Positions 9,598-18,894 of a stretch of 64,000 bases of DNA are shown piece by piece. Source of the stretch: Brevundimonas sp. (GTDB lineage Bacteria > Pseudomonadota > Alphaproteobacteria > Caulobacterales > Caulobacteraceae); assembly GCF_027487935.1 (NCBI RefSeq), contig NZ_JAIYCP010000033.1, positions 1-64,000 of the forward strand, read 5' to 3'. A program made the position numbers and the translations under genes. Position 1 is the first letter of the stretch, and every line of letters begins with the position of its first letter. The notes below the pieces were generated by a model. The model did no database searches and was not told where the DNA came from. It worked only from the letters and a program-made list of their open reading frames with translations.

Positions 9598-11019
9598 TCA
9601 GATGTGGATCACCCGCCCCCAGGCGTCCAGCGCGGCCTCATGCATGGCCTCGGACATGGTCGGGTGGGGATAGACGATGCCGTGGATGTCCTCTTCCGTC
9701 GCCTCCATGGCGATGGCGGTGACATAGCCCTGGATCATCTCGGTGACCTCGGCGCCGATCATATGGGCCCCGATCAGGGCCCCGGTCTTCGCATCGAAGA
9801 TGACCTTTACGAAACCGTCGGTATCGCCCGAGGCGATGGCCTTGCCGTTCACCTTGAAGGGGAAGCGGCCGATCTTGACGTCCAGCTTCGCCTCGCGAGC
9901 CCCCTGCTCTGTGATCCCGACCGAAGCCACCTGTGGCTGGGCGTAGGTGCAGCCGGCGATGGGCGAATGGACGTTCGGGGTCTTGAAGCCGGCGATATGT
10001 TCGGCGGCGTGGATACCTTCATGGCTGGCCTTGTGCGCCAGCCAGGGCGCGCCGGCACAGTCACCGATGGCATAGAGACCCTTCACATTGGTCTGGCAGT
10101 GGCCGTCGATGGTGATGTGACCGCGGTCCATGTTGACGCCCAGCGCCTCCAGCCCGATGCCGTCGGTGTTGGCGGTGATACCGACCGCCGAGATGCAGAC
10201 CTCGGCCTCAAGCACCTCGGCCTTGCCGCCGGCCTCGATGGCCACCTGCACGCCCTTGCCGCCCTTCGAGACCCTGGTGACCTTGCAGCCGGTGCGGAAC
10301 TTCATGCCGCGCTTTTCGAATGACTTCTGCGCCGCCCTGGACACCTCCTCGTCCTCGACCGGCATGATGCGATCGAGGGCCTCGACCACGGTCACCTCGG
10401 CCCCGAGGGCGCGGTAGAAGCTTCCGAACTCGATGCCGATGGCCCCCGAGCCGATGACGATGATGGAGCCGGGCATGGCCTTCGGGGCCATGGCCTCACG
10501 ATAGGCCCAGATGCGGTCGCCGTCGGCCTCCAGACCGATCTGCGGAATGGCCCTGGCGCGGGCCCCGACGGCCAGCATGACCGCCCTGGCCTCGACCGTG
10601 CGCGAACCGCCGGCCTTGAGGGCGACGACCACCTTCGGCGCAGCGGCACCCTTCTCCAGCTTCGCCGAGCCCTCGATGACCTCGATCTTGTTCTTCTTCA
10701 TCAGATAGCCGACGCCGGAGTTCAGCTGTTTCGCCACCGCGCGCGAGCGGGCGATGATGGCGGCGAAGTCGAAGCCGACCTTGTCGGCAGACAGGCCGTA
10801 GTCCTTCAGATGGGAAAGGCTCTCGTATTTCTCCCCGGACTTCAGCAGGGCCTTGGTCGGGATACAGCCCCAGTTCAGGCAGATGCCGCCCAGGTTCTCA
10901 CGCTCGACGATGGCGACCTTCAGGCCCAGCTGGCTGGCGCGGATGGCGGCGACATAACCGCCGGGGCCCGAACCGATGACGATGAGGTCGAATTCTGCGG
11001 ATTGAGAAGGGGTGGGCAT
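9598..11019 (-). CDS. lpdA: Dihydrolipoyl dehydrogenase (E3)
   Basis: Reoxidises the dihydrolipoyl groups of the pyruvate dehydrogenase complex (and probably the 2-oxoglutarate complex), passing electrons through FAD to NAD. The 473 residues show the FAD motif GSGPGGYVAAIRASQLG, the redox disulfide GGICLNWGCIPTK with cysteines 47 and 52, the NAD motif VIGSGAIGIEFGS, LYAIGDCAG, and the C-terminal HPHPTMSEAMHEAALDA with the catalytic histidine. It is the last gene of the pdh operon, one base after the glutathione peroxidase gene. Confidence 0.97.
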   Translation of the reverse strand: MPTPSQSAEFDLIVIGSGPGGYVAAIRASQLGLKVAIVERENLGGICLNWGCIPTKALLKSGEKYESLSHLKDYGLSADKVGFDFAAIIARSRAVAKQLNSGVGYLMKKNKIEVIEGSAKLEKGAAAPKVVVALKAGGSRTVEARAVMLAVGARARAIPQIGLEADGDRIWAYREAMAPKAMPGSIIVIGSGAIGIEFGSFYRALGAEVTVVEALDRIMPVEDEEVSRAAQKSFEKRGMKFRTGCKVTRVSKGGKGVQVAIEAGGKAEVLEAEVCISAVGITANTDGIGLEALGVNMDRGHITIDGHCQTNVKGLYAIGDCAGAPWLAHKASHEGIHAAEHIAGFKTPNVHSPIAGCTYAQPQVASVGITEQGAREAKLDVKIGRFPFKVNGKAIASGDTDGFVKVIFDAKTGALIGAHMIGAEVTEMIQGYVTAIAMEATEEDIHGIVYPHPTMSEAMHEAALDAWGRVIHI

Positions 11020-11020
11020 G

Positions 11021-11500
11021 TCAGATCAGCTTCTCGATATCGGCCGCAATGGCCTCGGGTTCGACCTGCGGGGCGTAGCGCGCGACCACGCGCCCCTCAC
11101 GGTCGGTCAGGAATTTGGTGAAATTCCACTTGATGTCGCGGGTGCCGAGAAGCCCCTTCTTCTGGCTGGTCAGCCAGGCATAGAGCGGATGACGGCCGGG
11201 GCCGTTGACCTCGACCTTGTCGAACATCGGGAAGTCGACGCCAAAGGTCATGGAACAGAAACTGGCGATCTCGGCCGCCTTGCCCGGCTCCTGGGCCCCG
11301 AACTGGTTGCAGGGGAAGCCCAGAACCTGAAACGGTTTGTCCGTATACTGACGATGTAGCGCCTCAAGCCCGGCGTACTGGCCGGTGAAGCCGCATTTCG
11401 AGGCGGTGTTGACGATCAGCAGGGCCTGGCCGCGATACTGCTCCAGCGCCGTCTCGGCGCCGTCGATGGCCGTGGCGCTGAAGTCGTAGACCGAGGTCAT
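11021..11500 (-). CDS. Glutathione peroxidase family protein
   Basis: A 159-residue thiol peroxidase that reduces hydroperoxides. Catalytic motifs are NTASKCGFTGQYAGLE (peroxidatic Cys36), GFPCNQFGAQEPG (Gln plus a possible resolving Cys) and IKWNFTKFL (Trp and Asn). The GFPCNQF cysteine suggests thioredoxin rather than glutathione as reductant, as in many bacterial members; this is inferred from the family. It lies tightly between pdhC (13 bases) and lpdA (one base), so it is expressed with pyruvate dehydrogenase. Confidence 0.93.
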   Translation of the reverse strand: MTSVYDFSATAIDGAETALEQYRGQALLIVNTASKCGFTGQYAGLEALHRQYTDKPFQVLGFPCNQFGAQEPGKAAEIASFCSMTFGVDFPMFDKVEVNGPGRHPLYAWLTSQKKGLLGTRDIKWNFTKFLTDREGRVVARYAPQVEPEAIAADIEKLI

Positions 11501-11513
11501 GCCGCGTCTCCGA

Positions 11514-12827
11514 TCAGGCCAGCATCGTCACAGGATCTTCGATCATCGCCTTGAAGACCTGCAGGAATTTCGCGCCGATGGCACCATCGACCACGCGGTG
11601 ATCGCAGGTCAGGGTGACGGTCATCACGGTGGCGACCGCCAGCTGGCCATTGACCACGACGGGCCGTTGTTCGCCCGCGCCGACGCTCATGATCGCGCCC
11701 TGGGGCTCGTTGATGATCGAGGCGAAGGCCTTGATGCCGAACATGCCGAGGTTGGAGACCGAGAAGGTGCCGCCCTGGAACTCTTCGGGCTTGAGCTTGC
11801 GGTCGCGGGCGCGTTTGGCCAGGTCCTTGGACTCGGTCGCGATCTGCGAGAGTGTTTTGGTCTCGGCCTTGCGGATGATCGGGGTGATCAGGCCGCCGTC
11901 GATCGCCACCGCCATCGCCACATCGGCGTGATGGTGCAGGGCGATGCCCTCGGGCGAATAGCTGGCATTGGCCTCGGGCACGGCCTTCAGGGCCATGGCG
12001 CTGGCCTTGATGACGAAGTCATTGACCGAGACCTTGACGCCATCCTTCTCGAGCAGGGCGTTGACCTTGGTCCGGGCGGCCAGCAGGCCGTCGATGCGGC
12101 AGTCGATGGTCAGCGGGAAATGCGGCACGTCGCGGAAGCTGTCGGTCAGGCGCCGGGCAATGGCCTTGCGCATGCCGTCCAGGGGGACGAGGTCGTAGCT
12201 GCCGTCCGGGATACCCATCTGGGCGAGGGACTGGACCTTGCGGGGCTCGCCGACCGGGGCCGGAGCCGATGCCGTAGCCGGTTTGGCCACGCCCGTCGGC
12301 GCACCTTCGAGGTCGCGTTTGACGATCCGGCCGTGCGGGCCTGTGCCCTTGACCCCGGACAGGTCGATATTGCCCAGGGCCGCAAGACGGCGTGCCAGCG
12401 GCGAGGCGAAGATCCTGGTCTCCTCCCCGTCGCGCAGCGATGGGGAGGGGGACCGCGAAGCGGTGGAGGGGTCGGCGGCGGGCGTGGTTGGAGCCTTGGG
12501 GGTCTGGGCTGCGGGCGCCCCTCCACCAGCCTTCGGCTGGTCCCCCTCCCCATTCTCCGCACGGGGAGGAGACGAGACAGCCGCCCCGTCCTCACCCTTC
12601 AGACGGGCGATCGGCGTATTGACCTTCACGGCCTCGGTCCCTTCGGCGACGAGGATGTCGGTGACCTCGCCCTCGTCCACGGCCTCGACCTCCATGGTCG
12701 CCTTGTCTGTCTCGATCTCGGCGATGACGTCGCCGGCCTTGACCATGTCGCCGACCTTGACGTGCCATTTGGCCAGCACGCCCTCTTCCATCGTCGGCGA
12801 CAGGGCAGGCATCAGGATGTCGGTCAT
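11514..12827 (-). CDS. pdhC: Pyruvate dehydrogenase E2, dihydrolipoamide acetyltransferase
   Basis: Core of the pyruvate dehydrogenase complex; moves the acetyl group from E1 via lipoyl-lysine to CoA. Domains are a lipoyl domain at 1-78 ([16 protein letters not shown], Lys42), a linker at about 80-138, the E3-binding domain [28 protein letters not shown] at about 141-170, and the catalytic domain from about 205 with [16 protein letters not shown] near the end. The linker is unusual: residues 85-104 and 119-137 are encoded by two inverted copies of a palindromic repeat found elsewhere in the window. The start overlaps the DUF5076 gene by four bases. Confidence 0.97.
   Translation of the reverse strand: MTDILMPALSPTMEEGVLAKWHVKVGDMVKAGDVIAEIETDKATMEVEAVDEGEVTDILVAEGTEAVKVNTPIARLKGEDGAAVSSPPRAENGEGDQPKAGGGAPAAQTPKAPTTPAADPSTASRSPSPSLRDGEETRIFASPLARRLAALGNIDLSGVKGTGPHGRIVKRDLEGAPTGVAKPATASAPAPVGEPRKVQSLAQMGIPDGSYDLVPLDGMRKAIARRLTDSFRDVPHFPLTIDCRIDGLLAARTKVNALLEKDGVKVSVNDFVIKASAMALKAVPEANASYSPEGIALHHHADVAMAVAIDGGLITPIIRKAETKTLSQIATESKDLAKRARDRKLKPEEFQGGTFSVSNLGMFGIKAFASIINEPQGAIMSVGAGEQRPVVVNGQLAVATVMTVTLTCDHRVVDGAIGAKFLQVFKAMIEDPVTMLA
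12418..12472. repeat. Palindromic element copy A1 inside pdhC
   Basis: Starts GTCTCCTCCCC and ends GGTGGAGGGGT on the plus strand. It folds as two successive hairpins, a CTCCCC/GGGGAG stem and an ACCGC-GAA-GCGGT stem. In pdhC it is translated as [11 protein letters not shown] followed by LRDGEET. It pairs with an inverted copy 44 bases away at 12517-12573. Six copies of this family occur in the window. Confidence 0.8.
12517..12573. repeat. Palindromic element copy A2 inside pdhC, inverted
   Basis: Inverted partner of the copy at 12418-12472. It begins GCCCCTCCACC and ends GGGGAGGAGAC, with an AGCC-TTC-GGCT hairpin. In the pdhC frame it encodes [20 protein letters not shown], closely resembling the peptide made by the corresponding copy in pdhB. 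Confidence 0.8.
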
Positions 12828-13138
12828 GGCATGCTCCCCGAGGCCGGCTCCTCGACCACGGTCTCGACCCCGGGACTGTTCAGAACGTCGGAGATTCCGG
12901 CGAGGATCTTGTTGTAGGCCTGCTTCTCATCATGGTCGTGCCGGACCATGTAGCCATGGGCCATGTGTTGGGCCGCCATGGCCAGCACCTGACCAAACTG
13001 ACGCGGATCGTTGAAGGCCGGCTTGATCACCATGACCGGCTCGCCCTTCGACCACCAGATGCGCAGGATTTCGACCGCCTCGGCGTCGGCGGCGACGCTG
13101 GCAGGGGTCTTCAGCTGGAACTCCGAGGCTTCGGTCAT
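12824..13138 (-). CDS. DUF5076 domain-containing protein
   Basis: A 104-residue soluble protein without signal or membrane segment. The recognisable core is [20 protein letters not shown], followed by [16 protein letters not shown] and the acidic [16 protein letters not shown]. It matches DUF5076, a small family I know from the pdh operons of Caulobacterales and relatives; the function is not established. It overlaps pdhB and pdhC by four bases at each end, so it is translationally coupled to both. A role in assembly or regulation of the pyruvate dehydrogenase complex is my inference from position only. Confidence 0.85.
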   Translation of the reverse strand: MTEASEFQLKTPASVAADAEAVEILRIWWSKGEPVMVIKPAFNDPRQFGQVLAMAAQHMAHGYMVRHDHDEKQAYNKILAGISDVLNSPGVETVVEEPASGSMP

Positions 13139-14529
13139 GCCATTACCGCCCGGACAGCCTTGATGATCTTGTCCACGCCCGGCAGCGACAGCACTTCCAG
13201 ATTGGCGGCATAAGGCAGCGGCACATCCTCCTGGTGGACGCGCAACGGCGGCGCGTCCAGGTAGTCGAAGGCGTGTTCGATGACCCGGGCCACGACCTCG
13301 GCACCGACGCCCATCGGGCCCCAGCCTTCCTCGGCCGAGACCAGACGGCTGGTCTTCTTAACGCTCTGGACGATGGTCTCGTGATCCAGCGGACGAAGGG
13401 TGCGCAGGTCGACGACCTCGCAGGAGATGCCCTCTGCGGCCAGTTGTTCGGCGGCCTGCAGGGCGAAGCCGACCATGCGGCTGTGGGCAGTAATGGTGAC
13501 GTCGGTTCCCTCGCGCCGCACCTTCGCCTTGCCGATCGGCAGGACGTGGTCGCCCTCGGGCACGTCGAACTCCAGCCCGTACATCATCTCGTGCTCGAGG
13601 AAGACGACGGGGTTGGGATCACGGATGGCCGCCTTCAGCAGGCCCTTGGCATCGGCCGCGTCATAGGGGGCAATGACCTTCAGGCCGGGCACCTGGGCAT
13701 ACCAGGCGGAATAGTCCTGGCTGTGCTGGGCACCCACGCGGCTGGCGGCGCCGTTGGGGCCGCGGAAGACGATGCCGGCGCGGATCTGGCCGCCGGACAT
13801 ATACAGGGTCTTGGCCGCCGAATTGATGATGTGGTCGATGGCCTGCATGGCGAAGTTGAACGTCATGAACTCGACGATCGGCTTCAGCCCCGCCATGGCG
13901 GCCCCGACGCCCAGGCCGGCAAAGCCGTGCTCGGTGATCGGGGTATCGACGACGCGCTTGTCGCCGAACTCCTGAAGCAGTTCGCGGCTGACCTTGTAGG
14001 CGCCCTGGTACTGGGCGACCTCCTCGCCGATCAGGAAGACCTTGTCGTCCCGACGCATCTCCTCGGCCATGGCGTCGCGCAGGGCGTCGCGGATGGTGGT
14101 CTTGACCATGGGGGTGCCGGCGGGGATTTCGGGGTCGTGGAGTGCGGCGACGGGCGCCCCTCCACCACCCTTCGGGTGGTGCCCCTCCCCATTGGCATGG
14201 GGAGGAGACGCGACGGCGGCCGTCTCCTCCCCGTCCGCGCTTGCGGATGGGGAGGGGGACCGCGAAGCGGTGGAGGGGCTGGCCGCAGCGACATCGCCGG
14301 AAAGCCGCGCGATCGGCGTGTTGACCTTCACATTCTCGGAGCCCTCGGCCACGAGAATTTCCAGCACTTCGCCCTCGTCGACGGCCTCGACCTCCATGGT
14401 CGCCTTGTCGGTCTCGATCTCGGCGATGACCTGGCCGGCCGAGACGGTGTCACCCGCCTTGATGTGCCATTTGGTCAGCGTGCCCTCTTCCATCGTGGGC
14501 GACAGCGCCGGCATCAGAATGTCGGTCAC
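13135..14529 (-). CDS. pdhB: Pyruvate dehydrogenase E1 beta subunit with N-terminal lipoyl domain
   Basis: Beta half of the thiamine diphosphate-dependent E1 component, which decarboxylates pyruvate and acetylates lipoyl groups. The N-terminal lipoyl domain (1-78, Lys42 in [11 protein letters not shown]) is typical of alphaproteobacterial pdhB. The E1 beta domain starts near residue 140 ([18 protein letters not shown]) and includes [14 protein letters not shown], the segment [16 protein letters not shown] and [15 protein letters not shown]. Residues 84-127 of the linker come from two abutting inverted copies of the palindromic element. It overlaps pdhA and the DUF5076 gene by four bases each. 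Confidence 0.97.
   Translation of the reverse strand: MTDILMPALSPTMEEGTLTKWHIKAGDTVSAGQVIAEIETDKATMEVEAVDEGEVLEILVAEGSENVKVNTPIARLSGDVAAASPSTASRSPSPSASADGEETAAVASPPHANGEGHHPKGGGGAPVAALHDPEIPAGTPMVKTTIRDALRDAMAEEMRRDDKVFLIGEEVAQYQGAYKVSRELLQEFGDKRVVDTPITEHGFAGLGVGAAMAGLKPIVEFMTFNFAMQAIDHIINSAAKTLYMSGGQIRAGIVFRGPNGAASRVGAQHSQDYSAWYAQVPGLKVIAPYDAADAKGLLKAAIRDPNPVVFLEHEMMYGLEFDVPEGDHVLPIGKAKVRREGTDVTITAHSRMVGFALQAAEQLAAEGISCEVVDLRTLRPLDHETIVQSVKKTSRLVSAEEGWGPMGVGAEVVARVIEHAFDYLDAPPLRVHQEDVPLPYAANLEVLSLPGVDKIIKAVRAVMA
14156..14209. repeat. Palindromic element copy A3 inside pdhB
   Basis: Begins GCCCCTCCACC and ends GGGGAGGAGAC, with hairpin ACCACCC-TTC-GGGTGGT. It is translated in the pdhB frame as [18 protein letters not shown]. 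It abuts an inverted copy with only 12 bases between. The pair is oriented opposite to the pdhC pair: here the GTCTCC ends face each other. Confidence 0.8.
14222..14279. repeat. Palindromic element copy A4 inside pdhB, inverted
   Basis: Begins GTCTCCTCCCCG and ends GGTGGAGGGGC. It encodes [19 protein letters not shown], nearly the same peptide as the equivalent copy in pdhC (12418-12472), because both lie in the same reading frame relative to the element. Confidence 0.8.
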
Positions 14530-15551
14530 GCTGAGGCCTCCACATAGACGTCGGTGTAGAGCTCGGACGGGTCCGGCTCGGGGCTTTCCTGGGCGAACTG
14601 GACGGCCTCGGCGACGATGGCCTTGACCTCGTTGTCGATGGCCTTGAGGTCGTCCTCGGTCGCGCCGGCCTGATCCAGCAGCATCTTCACATGGTCGATC
14701 GGGTCGCGGGTCTTCTTGACCTCATCGACCTCTTCCTTGGCCCGGTATTTGGCCGGATCGGACATGGAGTGGCCGCGGTAGCGGTAGGTCTTCATCTCGA
14801 GGATGTAGGGTCCGCCGCCTTCACGGGCGCGCTTGACGGCGCGGGCCGTTGCATCGCGGACGGCCAGCACATCCATGCCGTCGACCTGTTCGCCGGGGAT
14901 GCCGAAGCTCGAGCCGCGCTCGCTCAGCTGCGTCGTGGACGAGGAGCGTTCGATGCTCGTGCCCATGGCGTACTGGTTGTTCTCGATGATGTAGATGGCC
15001 GGCAGCTTCCACAGCTGGGCCATGTTGAAGCTCTCATAGACCTGGCCCTGGTTGGCCGCGCCATCGCCGAAATAGATAAAGGCCACGCTGTCATCGCCGC
15101 GATAGCGACCGGCGAAGGCCAGGCCGGTGCCGAGCGCCACCTGGGCGCCGACGATGCCGTGGCCGCCGTAGAAGCCCGTGGCCGTGTCGAACATATGCAT
15201 CGACCCGCCCTTGCCCTTGGACGAACCGCCGATGCGGCCGGTCAGCTCGGCCATCACCTCTTTCGGGTCCATGCCGGCGCACAGCATATGGCCGTGATCG
15301 CGATAGCCGGTGATGATCTTGTCGTGGCCCTGTTTGACGCTCTCCTGAACGCCGACCGCCACAGCCTCCTGGCCGATGTAGAGATGGCAGAAGCCGCCGA
15401 TCAGACCCATGCCGTAGAGCTGGCCCGCCCGCTCCTCGAAGCGACGGATGAGGACCATCTCGCGATAGAAGCGCAGCAGGTCCTCTCGGGACGCCGTCGG
15501 CGCGTTCGGAATCTTCTTCGATGCAGTCTTGGCGGCGGGGGCTTTCGCCAT
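14526..15551 (-). CDS. pdhA: Pyruvate dehydrogenase E1 alpha subunit
   Basis: Alpha half of the pyruvate dehydrogenase E1 heterotetramer. Family motifs are [37 protein letters not shown], the thiamine diphosphate motif [17 protein letters not shown]...IENN, and the loop [15 protein letters not shown] near residue 265. The 341-residue length is normal. It is the first gene of the operon pdhA-pdhB-DUF5076-pdhC-gpx-lpdA, all on the minus strand with overlaps or very short gaps. The 111 bases before it, up to ftsB, should hold the promoter unless transcription comes through from eno and ftsB. Confidence 0.97.
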   Translation of the reverse strand: MAKAPAAKTASKKIPNAPTASREDLLRFYREMVLIRRFEERAGQLYGMGLIGGFCHLYIGQEAVAVGVQESVKQGHDKIITGYRDHGHMLCAGMDPKEVMAELTGRIGGSSKGKGGSMHMFDTATGFYGGHGIVGAQVALGTGLAFAGRYRGDDSVAFIYFGDGAANQGQVYESFNMAQLWKLPAIYIIENNQYAMGTSIERSSSTTQLSERGSSFGIPGEQVDGMDVLAVRDATARAVKRAREGGGPYILEMKTYRYRGHSMSDPAKYRAKEEVDEVKKTRDPIDHVKMLLDQAGATEDDLKAIDNEVKAIVAEAVQFAQESPEPDPSELYTDVYVEASA

Positions 15552-15662
15552 CCGTCATCTCCCGGCTGGACCCCGCTGTCAGGGCCTCTTGTCGTTACGG
15601 AAAGGGGCTTTAGCAGCCTTCGTTCCTGAAAGGCAAAGTCGTCTCGAGGCTGTAACGAAAGT

Positions 15663-15992
15663 TCACGCCCGGGGCACGGAGGTTCCGGCGACAACCGGTG
15701 CCGAGACCCGGATGACATAGTCGCGGGGGTCGGCGAATCCGAGCACGGCGCGGGCTCTCTCCTCCAGAAGATCACGGGACAGGCTGTCGGTGCGCAGATA
15801 CCGGACCCGGACCTCGAGGTCCTGCCGCTGCTCAAGGATACCGGCCAGCTGCGCCTCGCGCTGCGCCATCAGGGCGTCGCGCTCATGTCCACTCAGCAGC
15901 CCCCGCTGCCCTGTCAGTGCCTGAACGCCCAGATAGGCGACCAGAAACAGCAGGACGGCAGACGGCAAAAATGGCTTCATCCGTTCAGGCAT
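15663..15992 (-). CDS. ftsB: FtsB/DivIC-like septum formation initiator
   Basis: A 109-residue bitopic division protein expected to join FtsL and FtsQ at the septum. It has one N-terminal membrane segment (FLPSAVLLFLVAYLGVQAL) and then a coiled coil rich in E, Q, R and L (about 35-80) ending in the family signature LLEERARAVLGFADPRDYVIR. I start at the ATG with AAGGAG eight bases upstream; the frame is open to 16088 but that part has no family similarity. Its place next to eno and before pdhA is the usual alphaproteobacterial arrangement. Confidence 0.88.
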   Translation of the reverse strand: MPERMKPFLPSAVLLFLVAYLGVQALTGQRGLLSGHERDALMAQREAQLAGILEQRQDLEVRVRYLRTDSLSRDLLEERARAVLGFADPRDYVIRVSAPVVAGTSVPRA

Positions 15993-16104
15993 TACAAACG
16001 CTCCTTCTGAGCGTGGACTCAAGACTGCCGAATCCTGACCGAAAATGCCTAACGAACCGTAGCTTGATGGCAGGATATGCAGCCGCACACCCTGTTTTTT
16101 CGCC

Positions 16105-17400
<1,296 letters not shown>

Positions 17401-17485
17401 TCAGGGAGAGCGCGGGGTTTAGCCCAACACCCGGGGAATCGCCAACCGTCAGACGCAACGCCGTCAGCCGGCAAGCAGAACGCAC

Positions 17486-17515
17486 GAAAACGGCGCGCGG
17501 TGAACCGCGCGCCGT
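17486..17515 (-). terminator. Rho-independent terminator of rpmF
   Basis: A perfect stem ACGGCGCGCGGT/ACCGCGCGCCGT at 17490-17515 has a minimal centre. In the minus-strand reading it is followed by TTTTC. It lies 29 bases beyond the rpmF stop codon and isolates rpmF from eno. Confidence 0.8.
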
Positions 17516-17544
17516 CATTCATTCAGCCGAAGCCGGTGAAAGAC

Positions 17545-17727
17545 CTAGTCTTCCTTGGGCGTCAGAACCTGACGGCCACGATAGGTGCCGGTCTTCAGGT
17601 CGATGTGGTGCGAGCGGCGCAGCTCGCCGGTGTCCTTGTCCTCGACGTGCGGGTTGGAACCCAGCGAGTCGTGCGAGCGGCGCATGTTGCGACGCGAGGG
17701 CGATACTTTGCGCTTCGGAACGGCCAT
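17545..17727 (-). CDS. rpmF: 50S ribosomal protein L32
   Basis: A 60-residue ribosomal protein of the large subunit. It starts [20 protein letters not shown], the classic bL32 N-terminus, and ends in a basic [12 protein letters not shown] tail. It lacks the zinc-binding cysteines found in some L32 versions, which is normal for Proteobacteria. I start at this ATG although the frame is open to 17823. It is followed by its own terminator. Confidence 0.97.
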   Translation of the reverse strand: MAVPKRKVSPSRRNMRRSHDSLGSNPHVEDKDTGELRRSHHIDLKTGTYRGRQVLTPKED

Positions 17728-17770
17728 GTCCGTCTCAATCTTCTTGGAGTGGCACCGGTGAGGGCGCGAA

Positions 17771-17799
17771 AACAACAGCGGCGGCCCGAAAGAGCCGCC
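17771..17799 (-). terminator. Possible terminator after the lipA-acetyltransferase cluster
   Basis: A GGCGGC/GCCGCC stem (17780-17785 and 17794-17799) with an 8-base loop is followed, in the minus reading, by GCTGTTGTTTT. It sits between the last acetyltransferase gene and rpmF. The stem is short and the T tract is interrupted, so it could also be part of the rpmF leader. Confidence 0.4.
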
Positions 17800-17836
17800 A
17801 GCGAGCGCGGGCTTATGCCTCAACCCGGCCCGGAGT

Positions 17837-18367
17837 TCAAGCGGGAGGTTGTCCTGTCGCCATCATCGCCCGATCCGCCCGTGACAGGGCGAAATACAGA
17901 CTGTCCTTCCAGACCCCGCCGACATTCCAGGTGCGCGCGCCAAAGCCGGTGCGAACGAAGCCCAGCCGCTGCAGCAGCCGAATCGAGGCGGTGTTCTCCG
18001 GATCGACATCGGCGGTCAGGGTGTCGACGGCCCGGGTGCTGAACACATGGTCGATGACGGCCCCGACCGCCTCCCTCGCCAGCCCCTGCCTCCAGACGTC
18101 GGGATGCAGGATGTAGCCGACGTCGGGCAGGACGTAGAAGCCGGCCTTGCCGATCACCCGCCCATCCCATTCGACCACGAAGTCCGGATGGTCCGGACCG
18201 GTGGCGATCATGGCGTCCAGCCATTCCCGGGTCTGTTCCAGCGTCGCGTGCGGCGGGGTCGACCACCACAGCATGGCGCGCGGGTCCGACAGGACGGCGT
18301 GCATGGCCTCGAGGTCCCCAGGCTGTGCCGGACGCAGGATCAGGCGCGGGGTGACGATCCGGGTCAC
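17837..18367 (-). CDS. GNAT family N-acetyltransferase, RimJ/RimL-like
   Basis: A 176-residue acetyltransferase of the RimJ/RimL type. It starts [22 protein letters not shown], has the core [28 protein letters not shown], the acetyl-CoA loop [10 protein letters not shown] and the C-terminal [17 protein letters not shown]. The substrate is unknown: ribosomal-protein N-termini, antibiotics or small amines are all possible for this group. Its start overlaps the end of the next upstream acetyltransferase gene, so the two are coupled; they are not close sequence copies of one another. Confidence 0.85.
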   Translation of the reverse strand: MTRIVTPRLILRPAQPGDLEAMHAVLSDPRAMLWWSTPPHATLEQTREWLDAMIATGPDHPDFVVEWDGRVIGKAGFYVLPDVGYILHPDVWRQGLAREAVGAVIDHVFSTRAVDTLTADVDPENTASIRLLQRLGFVRTGFGARTWNVGGVWKDSLYFALSRADRAMMATGQPPA

Positions 18368-18894
18368 GTGAGAGCCCTGTCGAGCACCACGAAGGCCAGG
18401 TCGCTTCGACGCGGAACGCCGAAGCGAGGGTCCGTGGTTGGAAACGGCCGCCTTTCGCCGGTCAGCGCATAGCCCCGCCGCTCATACCAGGCGATCAGCT
18501 CGGTTCGTTGAACAATGACCGTCATCTCCATGCGGTCAGCGGCAAAACGGGAGCGGGCAATGGCCTCGGCCTGATCGATCAGGCGGCGACCCAATCCGCC
18601 GCCCTGCAAGGTCGCATCGACGGTGAGCATACCCAGGTAGGCCAGCCCACCGCCCTTGTCGGTCACATGGACGCAGCCGATCAGCGATCCCTCGCGCTCG
18701 GCCAGCAGGATAACCTGACCCGGGTTGCTGACGCTTTCAGCCAATGCCTCTTCGTCGATGCGGGCCGCGTCCAGCAGATCGGCCTCATGGGTCCAGCCTG
18801 CTCGCGCCCGGTCGCCGCGATAGGCATGGTGCACCAACGGCTGAATCAGTGCCACGTCAGAAGCCGTTGCCGCGCGGAACGTCACCTCATCCAT
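18364..18894 (-). CDS. GNAT family N-acetyltransferase
   Basis: A 176-residue acetyltransferase of unknown substrate. It has the GNAT order: MDEVTFRAATASDVALIQPL, the strand VILLAEREGSLIGCVHV, YLGMLTVDATLQGGGLGRRLIDQAE (acetyl-CoA loop), and AWYERRGYALTGERRPFP. The YERRGY...PFP ending is common in PhnO/YitI-like members. It overlaps the FAD oxidoreductase gene by eight bases upstream and the other acetyltransferase by four downstream. Confidence 0.83.
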   Translation of the reverse strand: MDEVTFRAATASDVALIQPLVHHAYRGDRARAGWTHEADLLDAARIDEEALAESVSNPGQVILLAEREGSLIGCVHVTDKGGGLAYLGMLTVDATLQGGGLGRRLIDQAEAIARSRFAADRMEMTVIVQRTELIAWYERRGYALTGERRPFPTTDPRFGVPRRSDLAFVVLDRALT

